DNA from: an uncultured Collinsella sp.
Lineage (GTDB): Bacteria > Actinomycetota > Coriobacteriia > Coriobacteriales > Coriobacteriaceae
Direction: 5' to 3'
Length of the DNA: 64,000 bases
NCBI GenBank assembly: GCA_900762325.1
Contig: CAAFGG010000046.1
Coordinates: 1-64,000, forward strand
The notes under the pieces are model-generated. The model was not told where the DNA came from, made no database searches, and saw only the letters and a list, made by a program, of their open reading frames with translations. Of the stretch, positions 50,940-59,191 are shown piece after piece. A program made the position numbers and the translations under genes. Every line of letters starts with the position of its first letter. Within the stretch, counting starts at the first letter, position 1.

Positions 50940-51608
50940 CTACTCGCCCAGAATCAGCGCCGCGAGCTCGTCTTGGGTGTCCACCACGTAGTCGGCGCCG
51001 GCGGACTCCAGCTCTGCGCGGCCGCGGAAGCCCCAGCTGACACCGGCGCTCTTGAGGCCGGCGTTGTGACCGGTCAGAACATCGACATTGGAATCGCCCA
51101 CATAGAGCGTGGTTGCCGGGTCGGCGCCTAGCTCTTCCATCACATGCAGCGTAACAGGCGCCTCGGGCTTGGGAGGAAACGCATCGACGCGGCCCTGCAC
51201 CAGCGCAAAGCGCTCGGAACCAAAGTATTTTTCGATAAGCGGAGCGGCCGAAACATGGTCCTTGTTGGTGAGCACGGCAAGCTGCACGCCCGCGGTGCGC
51301 AGGCGGTCGAGCATCTCGATCGTACCGGCGTACGGTGCGGTGTGGTCCTCCTTGTGCTCGCCGTAGTAAGCCCTAAACTCGGCAAGCGTCTGCTCAAACA
51401 TACGGCCGTCGCCCGCATACTCGGCAGGCATAAAGCGCTCGACCAGCTTGAGCATGCCGTTTCCCACCTTGTAGCGGTACTCGTCTACGGCAAACGTGGG
51501 CCAGCCGTGCGTCTCGCAGGTATGGTTGCCGGCGGCCGCCAGGTCCTCGAGCGTGTTGAGGATGGTGCCATCCAGATCAAAGATCACATGGGAAAAAGCT
51601 GCTGCCAT
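50940..51608 (-). CDS. HAD-superfamily phosphatase, phosphoglycolate phosphatase-like
   Basis: Cytoplasmic phosphatase of 222 aa. Motif I is FDLDGTILNT, motif II VLTNK, motif III the Lys in PPKPEAP, and motif IV YVGDSNVDV. An α-helical cap inserted after motif I marks the Gph/PGMB-like subfamily. Probable substrates are phosphoglycolate or small sugar phosphates; the sequence cannot decide. GGAGCACCC precedes ATG 51608; a frame extending 21 codons further is unlikely. It is the gene nearest the hyp cluster but is separated from it by 105 bp. Confidence 0.85.
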   Translation of the reverse strand: MAAAFSHVIFDLDGTILNTLEDLAAAGNHTCETHGWPTFAVDEYRYKVGNGMLKLVERFMPAEYAGDGRMFEQTLAEFRAYYGEHKEDHTAPYAGTIEMLDRLRTAGVQLAVLTNKDHVSAAPLIEKYFGSERFALVQGRVDAFPPKPEAPVTLHVMEELGADPATTLYVGDSNVDVLTGHNAGLKSAGVSWGFRGRAELESAGADYVVDTQDELAALILGE

Positions 51609-51713
51609 GGGTGCTCCTGCCGCTTGAGTTGTAAAACGCACCCCATGATACTTGGCATGCGTGCCGGGCATGTTTGGAATCTGAATATCTTTAATAGCCC
51701 TGAGCCTTTGTCG

Positions 51714-52748
51714 TTAGCAAATTCTCGGCAGCTGCTCTCCCACGAGCATGTCGAGGATGCGGGTCGAGCCCCAGCCGGTGCGCACGCGCACGGCGGGACG
51801 GGAGCCCTCGGCAAGTGGCAGCACGCGACCGATGATGGCGGCATTCTCGCCGTAGCGGGCGGCGCGCATGGCGGCCAGCGCGGCATCGGCCTGCTCGGCC
51901 GGCACCACGGCGACCATCTTGCCCTCGTTTGCTACCTGCAGCACATCGTAGCCGAGCATCTCGCAAGCCGCCTGCACATCAGGACGCACGGGCACGGCGT
52001 CTTCGTCGATCTCCATGTCAACGCCACTGGCCTGGGCAAACTCGTTGAGTGTGGACGCCAGGCCACCGCGCGTGGGGTCGCGAAAGCAACGCGTGCCGGG
52101 CGCTGCGGCCAGAACGTCGGCAATCAGGTGGTTGAGCGGTGCGGCATCGCTTTCAATCGTGCTCGAAAACGCCAAACCCTCGCGTTGGCTCATGATGGCG
52201 ATACCGTGGTCGCCCAGTGTGCCCGACACCAGAATGACGTCGCCGGGGCGGCAGTTGGCGCCGCTGAGCGCCACGCCCGTGGGAACCTCGCCCACGCCGG
52301 CGGTATTGATGTAGACGCCGTCGGCCCCGCCGCGCTCGACCACCTTGGTGTCGCCCGTGATTATGGACACGCCCGCCTCATGCGCCGTTTCGGCCATCGT
52401 CTGCACAATCTGGCGGAGCTTATCCATGGGATAGCCCTCTTCGAGGATAAAGCCGCACGACAGGTAGCGCACGTTGGCGCCCGAGGTCGCGACGTCGTTG
52501 ACGGTTCCGCACACGGCGAGGCGGCCGATGTTGCCACCGGGGAAGAACTGCGGCGAGACTACAAAGCTATCGGTCGACATGGCGATGCGTCCGCTCGCAG
52601 GCAGCGCGGCGACACCGGCATCGTTGCCCTCGAGCAGCTCGGGCGACCCAAAGGCATCCAAAAAGACCTCATCGATGATGCGTTTCATCATCTGACCGCC
52701 AGAGCCGTGGCCTAACAGGACGGTGCTGTCGGTGATGCTATGGGACAT
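51714..52748 (-). CDS. hypE: Hydrogenase maturation protein HypE
   Basis: Protein of 344 aa that dehydrates the carbamoylated C-terminal cysteine to a thiocyanate, supplying the cyanide ligands of the [NiFe] centre. The AIR-synthase-like ATP fold is visible (LLGHGSGGQMMKRIID, SGTLGDHGIAIMSQREG). The essential C-terminal PRIC tail is present. It works with HypF (encoded at 54304) and hands cyanide to the HypC-HypD complex encoded next door. ATG 52748 is 8 nt after GGAG; a TTG at 52754 is possible. Confidence 0.95.
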   Translation of the reverse strand: MSHSITDSTVLLGHGSGGQMMKRIIDEVFLDAFGSPELLEGNDAGVAALPASGRIAMSTDSFVVSPQFFPGGNIGRLAVCGTVNDVATSGANVRYLSCGFILEEGYPMDKLRQIVQTMAETAHEAGVSIITGDTKVVERGGADGVYINTAGVGEVPTGVALSGANCRPGDVILVSGTLGDHGIAIMSQREGLAFSSTIESDAAPLNHLIADVLAAAPGTRCFRDPTRGGLASTLNEFAQASGVDMEIDEDAVPVRPDVQAACEMLGYDVLQVANEGKMVAVVPAEQADAALAAMRAARYGENAAIIGRVLPLAEGSRPAVRVRTGWGSTRILDMLVGEQLPRIC

Positions 52749-52796
52749 ATCCAAAACTCCAATCGTGGGTGGTGCCAGTGTGCGGGTGCGTCCGGG

Positions 52797-53909
52797 CTAG
52801 TTACGGTAGCGATAGTACGCCGCGCAGCTGCCCTCGGAGCTCACCATGCAGGGGCCGACGGGATGCTCGGGTGTACAAGCGTGGCCGAACAGAGGGCAGT
52901 CGCTCGGCGTAATGGCCCCACGCAGCACGTCGCCGCAGCGGCACCCACGCGGCTCGACCGTCTCCTCAACGGGCACGTCAAAGCGGGTACGGGCATCAAA
53001 GCGCGAGAACTCGGGGCGGATGGAAAGGCCTGAGTTGACAATCGGCCCCAGCCCGCGCCACGTGGTATCGCATGGCTCAAACACCTGCTCGACCAGCTGG
53101 CGCGCCACGAGGTTGCCGCCTGCGTTGACGCCACGGCGGTAGGCGTTGCCAATCGCGGGCCTGCCCTCGACAACCATCTGGACCAGCATGCAGATGCCCT
53201 GCAGGATATCGACCGGTTCAAATCCCGTGACCACACCCGGGGTATCGAACTCATCGACCAAAAAGCTAAAGGGCGCCAAGCCCGTGATGGTGGCGACGTG
53301 GCCCGGCAGAATAAAGCCGTCGATGGCGGTCTCGGGATCGTTGGCGATGGCGCGCAACGCCGGCGGCGTGGTCTTGTGGGCGCAATAGACCGAAAAGTTC
53401 AAAAGCCCGCGCGCCTCGGCCTCCAAGACGGCGGCGGCGATGGTGGGCGTCGTAGTCTCAAAGCCCACGCCCATAAAAATGACCGGACGACCGGGGTTTT
53501 GCTCGGCAATGTCGAGCGCGTCGAGCGGGGAGTAGACGATGCGAATATCGCGCCCCGCCGCTTTTTGCGCAGCGAGCGAGGTGGATGATCCGGGCACGCG
53601 CATCATGTCGCCAAAGGTGGTGATGATGGCGCCGTCTATGTTGGCGAGCGCGATTGCGTGGTCGATGTCGCGGTTGGCGGTGACGCAGACGGGGCAGCCC
53701 GGGCCGCTCAGCAGCTTGAGCCCGGCCGGCATAATGGAGCGAAAGCCATAGCGTCCGATGCTCACGGTATGCGTGCCGCAGACTTCCATAAGGTTGATGG
53801 CGCGGTCGCCGACAAGCTCATGAATGCGCTCGATGAGCTCGCGAGCCAGCTTGGGATTGCGAAATGCCGAGAAGTCGATACCGGAGCGAGCCGGTTGTTC
53901 GGGCGCCAC
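52797..53909 (-). CDS. hypD: Hydrogenase maturation protein HypD
   Basis: Iron-sulfur protein of 370 aa that with HypC assembles the Fe(CN)2CO group. Signature motifs are MEVCGTHTVSIGRYG, GPGCPVCVT, and a C-terminal cysteine-rich part (EPRGCRCGDVLRG, FGHACTPEHPVGPCMVSSEG) that binds the 4Fe-4S cluster. The start is GTG, sharing one base with the hypC stop, so translation is coupled. The order is hypF-hypC-hypD-hypE on the minus strand. Confidence 0.95.
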   Translation of the reverse strand: MAPEQPARSGIDFSAFRNPKLARELIERIHELVGDRAINLMEVCGTHTVSIGRYGFRSIMPAGLKLLSGPGCPVCVTANRDIDHAIALANIDGAIITTFGDMMRVPGSSTSLAAQKAAGRDIRIVYSPLDALDIAEQNPGRPVIFMGVGFETTTPTIAAAVLEAEARGLLNFSVYCAHKTTPPALRAIANDPETAIDGFILPGHVATITGLAPFSFLVDEFDTPGVVTGFEPVDILQGICMLVQMVVEGRPAIGNAYRRGVNAGGNLVARQLVEQVFEPCDTTWRGLGPIVNSGLSIRPEFSRFDARTRFDVPVEETVEPRGCRCGDVLRGAITPSDCPLFGHACTPEHPVGPCMVSSEGSCAAYYRYRN

Positions 53910-54169
53910 TAGTAAGCCTCCGCCGGATTGGTGGCAAGCTGGTCTTCTTCGACCAGCTCGGACATGGCATTAACAAGCTCGAGCGTTTCCTGTGCTTCCT
54001 GCTCGTCGACAACCTGGATGCCAAAGCCGGCATGTACGAGAATATAGTCGCCAACCTGCGCCGTCGGCACGAGTCTTAGCGAAACAGGGCGCTCGATGCC
54101 CATCATGTCGACGGTGGCCTTGAGGTCGTCGTCGCGTTTGACTACTTTACCGGGAACGGCAAGGCACAT
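53909..54169 (-). CDS. hypC: Hydrogenase maturation chaperone HypC
   Basis: Small chaperone of 86 aa beginning MCLAVPGKVV; the Cys after the initiator Met is essential for binding HypD and the hydrogenase large subunit. The rest follows the HypC/HupF barrel (VSLRLVPTAQVGDYILVHAG). Its stop overlaps the hypD start. AAAGGGGAACAAT lies before the ATG. The [NiFe] hydrogenase itself is not in the window. Confidence 0.95.
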   Translation of the reverse strand: MCLAVPGKVVKRDDDLKATVDMMGIERPVSLRLVPTAQVGDYILVHAGFGIQVVDEQEAQETLELVNAMSELVEEDQLATNPAEAY

Positions 54170-54303
54170 ATTGTTCCCCTTTTATACGCTTTGCGCTGGA
54201 CGGGCGCTCAATAATCCATCAGTTGATGGTAGCGCTCGCGGGGTTCGCGGGCAAACGCGTTACGCCTGTGAGACGGCTGGGCGCGGCGGCGTGCGAGGGC
54301 AAG

Positions 54304-56982
54304 CTACTGTGATGCAATCTGAGCAAGACGAGCGCTTGCGACCGCCGCCTGACCGTAGGCGATGCAGCCGTCATTGACGGGTACGGTGTGGGGGACCAAG
54401 ATAGCAAGGCCCGCGCTTTTGAGCTCGCGGGTGAGGAGCTGAAGCAGAAGTCGGTTCATGAACACGCCGCCCGAGAGCACGACGGTGTCGATGCCTTCAC
54501 GGACGCAGATCTCGCTTGCGATGCGGGCCGACGCGCGTGCGATGGTGACATGGAAGTCGAGCGCGAGCTTGCCGGCGGGCACGCCGGTCCTGATTCCCTC
54601 CAAAAGCGCCTCAAAAAGCGGTTTGGGATCCAAAATGAGGGGGTTGTCCGAGGCCGCCTGGACAGTTAGTTCAGATACGTATTTTTGTGATGGGCTCTGG
54701 GTGGCAAAAGCCGTCTGCGATGATCCCAAATGGGTTGATTTGGGGTGTTCGGCAGACATATTTGCCGCAAATAGGGTGTCTGGAGAGCCTTTTTTGGCCA
54801 AATCTGAGGCAAAAATGCGGGATAGGGGGTCAGTAGTTAATACATATCTGAACAAACTGTCCAGCGATGTTGAGACGGATGCGGATACGCCAGCCTGATT
54901 GCCAGTGAAATGGCTGTTTTCGTCGCTAAAAGCGCGCCAAGCGGCGGCCTCGAGTTCGATGGCGGGTTCGCCCTCGTAGGTTGCAGTGCCGCAGATGTCC
55001 AAGATCGCCGCCGCGGCGTCAAACAGACGGCCCATACTGCTCGTTCGCGGGCTGTTGATGTTCCGCTTGATCATCGTGGTCGTGATACTGCGCGTCTGCT
55101 CATCGAGGCCGCCCAGGAGTTCCGCGGCACCCGGATGTTCGAGTAGATCGAGCTCGCTCAGCAGGGCAAAGGCGTTGCGTCGGGCGTCGCGCACAGATGC
55201 GGCGCCACCGGGGAGTGCCCAGGTACGCAGGTGCGCGGTGCGCTCAAAATCGGCGAGGCCGACGACAAGAAACTCACCGCCCCAAATGGTTCCGTCGGTG
55301 CCAGCGCCCGTTCCATCGAAGGCGATGCCAAGTACGCGCGCATTGGGTGCAAGCTGTCCTGTGGCGATAGCCTCAGCCATCACGCTCGCGATATGCGCAT
55401 GATGGTGCTGGACTTCGATAAGCGGCAGATTGCGCTCGCGCGCCTGTTCGCGTGCCCACTGACTCGATAGGTAGCTGGGGTGCAAGTCGCAGGCCAGCGC
55501 GGCGGGCGCTAGGTCAAAAAGGTCTTCCAGTCGCGTGCGTGCCGCATTCCACGCATCGAAAGTCGCACCGTTTTCGACATCGCCGATATGCTGCGACACA
55601 AAACAGGCCGACGTTCCATTCGCGTCTTCGCGCGTGAGTGCGATCGCGGCCTTTTGCTGCGGGCCGCAGGCGAGCGCACAGGGCGCGGCGCTGGCGAGTG
55701 CCGGCAACGGCAACGGCTGCGGGGCGTACCCGCGAGCACGGCGTACGGGCATAACGGCACCGTCGACCACACGTACTACGGAGTCGTCGTAGCGCGAGAG
55801 GATCGCGCGGTCATTGCCGAGCAGCGCATCGGCGATACCGGCGGCAACGAGGTGCTCCCAAGCAAGATCGTCGTCGGTCTCGATAGGCTCTTCGCTCAAG
55901 TTTCCGCTGGTCATGACAAGTGCGTGCATGCCATGGGTTTCTGCCGCGGCAAGCAACAGATGCTGAAGCGGGGTATAGGGGAGCATGACGCCGAGTTCGG
56001 GCAGATCGTGCGCAACGGACGGTGCGAGTTCGAGAGCATCGGAGAAATCTCCCTCGCCGGCACCACGCCGGCGCAGCAGCACGATGGGGCGGATGCTGCC
56101 GGCCAGCAAGTCGCGCTCGGCGTCGTTGACACGGCACAGGCGCTCGGCATCGGTAAGGTCGCGCACCATAACGGCAAGCGGTTTGTTGCTGCGGCGCTTG
56201 CGACGGCGCAGCTCGGTCACCGCCTGTTCGCTGGCGGCGTCGCAAGCCAGATGGAATCCGCCCAGGCCCTTGATGGCAACAATGCCACCGGCCGCAAGTA
56301 ATTCAACACAGCGCTCGATAATGGCGTCGCTGGCCTCGCGCGTGTCGCCGACAGCCGGCATCGCCCCCGAGTTTTCGAGCTCCATACCACCCGCCGCCTC
56401 GCGCCAGGTAATATGCGGCCCGCAGTCAAAACAGGCATCGGGCTGCGCATGGAACCGCCGGTCAAGTGGGTCGGCATACTCCACAGCGCACTCGGGACAC
56501 ATGGGAAAGCGGTCCATCGAGGTAGCCGCTCGGTCGTAAGGCAGCGATCGGATGATGGTAAAGCGCGGCCCACAGTTGGTGCAGTTGATAAAGGGGTAGT
56601 GATAGCGTCGGTCGGCGGGGTCGAACAGCTCGCGCAGGCAGTCATCGCAGGTGGCGATGTCGGGCGAGATGAGCGTCGTATGCGCGGTCTGGTCCTGCGA
56701 CGCCACGATGCGAAAGCCCTGTTCATCGGCGGTATCCCAAGTGCCGGGTTCCAAATCCGCAACGACAACGCACTCCACGCGGGCTGCCGCAGGCGCGTGG
56801 TCCGACAGCGCGGCGACAAAGCCGTCGACGGCTGCACCCAAGGCATGCGCCTCGACATGCACGCCGTCGCCTGCGTTGAGCACCCAGCCGCAGATGCCAT
56901 GCGCCATGGCCTCGCGATACACAAACGGCCGCATGCCAACGCCCTGTACGATACCCGTCACATGAATATGCACATGCCGCAT
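54304..56982 (-). CDS. hypF: Carbamoyltransferase HypF with an in-frame insertion
   Basis: Enzyme of 892 aa (typically ~750) that uses carbamoyl phosphate and ATP to carbamoylate HypE. Domains in order are acylphosphatase (GIVQGVGMRPFVYREA), two zinc fingers (CDDCLRELFD..., CPECAVEYAD...), YrdC-like (GGFHLACDAASEQAV) and Kae1/carbamoyltransferase (VVLSGGVFMNRLLLQLLT). Residues about 707-775 are Ser/Thr/Gln-rich, absent from the family pattern, and encoded by a 205-bp element with terminal inverted repeats. The reading frame is kept. AGGGAG lies 6 nt before ATG 56982. An earlier ATG at 56997 is possible. Confidence 0.92.
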   Translation of the reverse strand: MRHVHIHVTGIVQGVGMRPFVYREAMAHGICGWVLNAGDGVHVEAHALGAAVDGFVAALSDHAPAAARVECVVVADLEPGTWDTADEQGFRIVASQDQTAHTTLISPDIATCDDCLRELFDPADRRYHYPFINCTNCGPRFTIIRSLPYDRAATSMDRFPMCPECAVEYADPLDRRFHAQPDACFDCGPHITWREAAGGMELENSGAMPAVGDTREASDAIIERCVELLAAGGIVAIKGLGGFHLACDAASEQAVTELRRRKRRSNKPLAVMVRDLTDAERLCRVNDAERDLLAGSIRPIVLLRRRGAGEGDFSDALELAPSVAHDLPELGVMLPYTPLQHLLLAAAETHGMHALVMTSGNLSEEPIETDDDLAWEHLVAAGIADALLGNDRAILSRYDDSVVRVVDGAVMPVRRARGYAPQPLPLPALASAAPCALACGPQQKAAIALTREDANGTSACFVSQHIGDVENGATFDAWNAARTRLEDLFDLAPAALACDLHPSYLSSQWAREQARERNLPLIEVQHHHAHIASVMAEAIATGQLAPNARVLGIAFDGTGAGTDGTIWGGEFLVVGLADFERTAHLRTWALPGGAASVRDARRNAFALLSELDLLEHPGAAELLGGLDEQTRSITTTMIKRNINSPRTSSMGRLFDAAAAILDICGTATYEGEPAIELEAAAWRAFSDENSHFTGNQAGVSASVSTSLDSLFRYVLTTDPLSRIFASDLAKKGSPDTLFAANMSAEHPKSTHLGSSQTAFATQSPSQKYVSELTVQAASDNPLILDPKPLFEALLEGIRTGVPAGKLALDFHVTIARASARIASEICVREGIDTVVLSGGVFMNRLLLQLLTRELKSAGLAILVPHTVPVNDGCIAYGQAAVASARLAQIASQ
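54659..54863. mobile_element. MITE-like insertion inside hypF
   Basis: The terminal inverted repeats are 25 bp (54659-54683 and 54839-54863) with 23 positions matching; both begin TGGACAGTT read inward. The interior is AT-richer than the surrounding gene and has no transposase. Its length is compatible with in-frame read-through, and no stop occurs in the hypF frame. No other copy was seen in the window. Confidence 0.65.
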
Positions 56983-57006
56983 GTGGCTCTCCCTCATCAA
57001 AACCGA

Positions 57007-57077
57007 CCAAAAAGGAACAGGTTTATTTTGGTAGGTAAAACATCTAAACCTGCCAAAACAAACCTGTCCCTTTTTGG
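57007..57077. repeat. Imperfect palindrome upstream of hypF
   Basis: 25-bp arms (57007-57031 and 57053-57077) with 23 matches, containing CCAAAAAGG and ACAGGTTT. It lies between nikR and hypF, both on the minus strand, so it may be the nikR terminator. Confidence 0.65.
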
Positions 57078-57100
57078 CAGGTGCGCTGCGGAAAAGCCCG

Positions 57101-57613
57101 CTACAGTCCTAGGCTTTGTCCGGTGGCGGCACACGTGAGCTCGCCGTGCTTAACGCCGCGCAGGCCCAGCAGGCGGTCGGCCAGCTCGTAGACGCGCTCG
57201 CCGCGGCCCTTGAGCGCCAGAATCTCCAGACAGTTGTGGTGGTCCAGATGCACGTGCATGGTCGAGACAATCTCGTCGGTGTAGTCGTGCTGCACTTCGT
57301 CCAGGCGGCGCGTCAGGTCGCCGGTATGGTGGTCGTAGATCATGGTGAGCGACCCGATAACATGCTCATCGGGCGTGCGCATCTGCTCCTTGGCGATCGA
57401 GGCGCGAATCAGGTCGCGCACGGCCTCGGATCGGTTGGCCACGTCGCCGCGGCGCGCGATCTGCTCGTCAAAACGGCGCAGCAGGTCGTCGGGTGCGGTA
57501 ACCGAAAAACGGACCAGCTCGGAGCCGGAGCCACTACAATGGCAGCCCGCGTCACCGTCCGCCCCGTGCGGATGCTCGTGCTCGTACCCGCAGCCGTGCT
57601 CGTGTTCGGCCAC
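57101..57613 (-). CDS. nikR: Nickel-responsive regulator NikR
   Basis: Regulator of 170 aa. The ribbon-helix-helix DNA-binding domain is at about 32-75 (LVRFSVTAPDDLLRRFDEQI) and the ACT-like nickel-sensing domain at 80-165. Ni ligands H109, H120, H122 and C128 have exactly the spacing of E. coli H76, H87, H89 and C95. An unusual His/Cys-rich extension occupies residues 1-28 (MAEHEHGCGYEHEHPHG...CHC), which might bind extra nickel. Next to hyp genes it probably adjusts nickel uptake to hydrogenase needs. It starts 1 nt after the small gene at 57615. Confidence 0.93.
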   Translation of the reverse strand: MAEHEHGCGYEHEHPHGADGDAGCHCSGSGSELVRFSVTAPDDLLRRFDEQIARRGDVANRSEAVRDLIRASIAKEQMRTPDEHVIGSLTMIYDHHTGDLTRRLDEVQHDYTDEIVSTMHVHLDHHNCLEILALKGRGERVYELADRLLGLRGVKHGELTCAATGQSLGL

Positions 57614-57614
57614 C

Positions 57615-57863
57615 TTACACCAGCTTCACGGAGCCGACGGAGTTGTGGTCGGCCTCGATGGCCTCTTCGTAGCCCTCGAGTGCGTCGTGGGCCTCGTGCA
57701 GCGCAGCCATGGCGGCCTCGAGCTTGGCGCCGATGCGCTCCATGTCAAAATTCTCGGTCGCATGCAGCAGCTGATGGCTCCACTCGTGAGCGAGCTCGAT
57801 GGTGTCGTCGACCTGTTTGACGCTCATGGCAAGCTGGCTCATGTTCATTCCAACATCATGCAT
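57615..57863 (-). CDS. Small helical protein upstream of nikR
   Basis: Protein of 82 aa, predicted almost wholly helical with several His (AHEWSHQLLHATENF) and an acidic C-terminus. No signal peptide, TM segment or known motif is seen. GGAGATTTCCC precedes the ATG. Its stop is 1 nt from the nikR start, so the two are surely co-translated, pointing to a role linked to nickel or hydrogenase maturation. I do not recognise the family. Confidence 0.6.
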   Translation of the reverse strand: MHDVGMNMSQLAMSVKQVDDTIELAHEWSHQLLHATENFDMERIGAKLEAAMAALHEAHDALEGYEEAIEADHNSVGSVKLV

Positions 57864-57940
57864 GGGAAATCTCCTTTTGTATGGGGCAGTTCAGTGGTTC
57901 AGATTTTACTACGCCCGCTCTGCGCGCAGCTGCATAAGAA

Positions 57941-57974
57941 AACGGGTACGAGTCTGTGCGACCCGCACCCGTTC
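57941..57974. terminator. Weak hairpin between trxA and the nikR unit
   Basis: AACGGGT and ACCCGTT with GCG-type inner pairs form a hairpin just downstream of trxA in its own orientation after ~120 bp of non-coding sequence. There is no clear T run. The remaining intergenic bases show nothing else. Confidence 0.35.
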
Positions 57975-58094
57975 ACTGGGGGCTGTTTGTGACTACCATA
58001 CTATCCGTGGTTGCACTCGGTGCATCCAGAAGTCCGGCGAGCGGTGCAAAAGCGCTCATGGACGGCAGGCAGACGGCAACATGTAACAAGCGTA

Positions 58095-58415
58095 TTACAG
58101 ATGCTTCTCCAGCAGCGCCTGCAGCCTCGCCTTGGGCAGAGCGCCAACCGAGCGGTCAATCTCCTTGCCGTTCTTAAACACAATCAGCGTGGGGATGCTC
58201 ATGACGCCATACTTCATGGCCAGGTCCTGGTTGTCATCGACGTTGCATTTGGCGACGGCAAGCTTGCCCGCCAGCTCATCGGCAACCTCGTCAACGATGG
58301 GCGAGAGGGATCGACAGGGCCCGCACCACGGTGCCCAAAAATCGACCAGCACGGGCAGGCTGTCGTTAACGGTGGAATCGAAGTTCTCGGGGGTAATCTG
58401 ATTAATGTCAGCCAT
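58095..58415 (-). CDS. trxA: Thioredoxin
   Basis: Cytoplasmic disulfide reductase of 106 aa, normal thioredoxin length. Active site is WCGPC (FWAPWCGPCRSL, about residues 26-37), with cis-Pro in MSIPTLIVF. GGAGGTCACC lies before ATG 58415. It is divergently transcribed from the unknown gene at 58552 with 136 bp between. It forms a single-gene unit. Confidence 0.94.
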   Translation of the reverse strand: MADINQITPENFDSTVNDSLPVLVDFWAPWCGPCRSLSPIVDEVADELAGKLAVAKCNVDDNQDLAMKYGVMSIPTLIVFKNGKEIDRSVGALPKARLQALLEKHL

Positions 58416-58551
58416 GGTGACCTCCATAATGCGACGCGGCTCGGCCGCGTAAAACTCAGTACGACCGTGCTTATACCCAACGACCCGCAATGCAACCACT
58501 CGCGGGCAGCTCTTTTATATAATGGTGGGCACGCAAACGATTGGAGAGCGC

Positions 58552-59127
58552 ATGCCCACGTCACAAAGCCAGAAAAAAGAAGCCATCGCCCAGGCGGCCG
58601 AGCAGGAGCTCACATCGCTTGCGGTCCGTGGCGTGCGTATCGCGGGCAACGCGTGCTCGCCGATCGTGCTGGTCAAAGGCGATTTGGACGAGGCCGAGCG
58701 TTCGGGTGGCGAGCTTGCCGCCGGCCCGGATGGCGCGGCGTTGCGCAAGGCGCTTGGGGCCATCGGCTACGCGCCCGAGGATTTTTGCGTGCTGGCAAGC
58801 GTCGCCGGCGTGGGTGACGGAGCGGCCGCGGTGGGCGAGACTCTGCCGTGCGAGCTGTTCCGTGAGGCGCTTGAGGCTTTGGACCCCGAGGCGGTGCTGC
58901 TGCTCGACAACAACGCGGCCGATGTCATGCGCGAAACCTACGCCGATATGCTCGTGGCGATTGATGACTTCGACACCGCCATGCTCAAGCCCGGCCTGGT
59001 CGCCCATGTGCAGGGCCGCCGCGTGCTCGCGCTCGATGGCTTTGAGGCGGCGCTGACCGACAAAGCGGCCAAGCAGCGCATGTGGGCCTACATCAAGCAG
59101 CTGACCCCGGCGGTCGCTCCACTGTAG
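58552..59127 (+). CDS. Hypothetical cytoplasmic protein
   Basis: Protein of 191 aa with no signal or membrane segment. It contains an ordered αβ pattern: a possible first helix (KEAIAQAAEQELTSL), strand VRIAGNACSPIVLVKG, a helix, CVLASVAG, helices, VLLLDNNAADVM, and a final helical tail. Alternation of strands and helices suggests a Rossmann-like fold, but I find no known motif. GGAGAGCGC precedes the ATG. It is downstream of no operon partner; the next gene is convergent. Confidence 0.6.
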   Translation: MPTSQSQKKEAIAQAAEQELTSLAVRGVRIAGNACSPIVLVKGDLDEAERSGGELAAGPDGAALRKALGAIGYAPEDFCVLASVAGVGDGAAAVGETLPCELFREALEALDPEAVLLLDNNAADVMRETYADMLVAIDDFDTAMLKPGLVAHVQGRRVLALDGFEAALTDKAAKQRMWAYIKQLTPAVAPL

Positions 59128-59191
59128 CGGATCGGCACCGGCGAGCGATTGCCTGGCGGGCGAGGCGCGCCGCGAGATCGGCGCCGCACTT

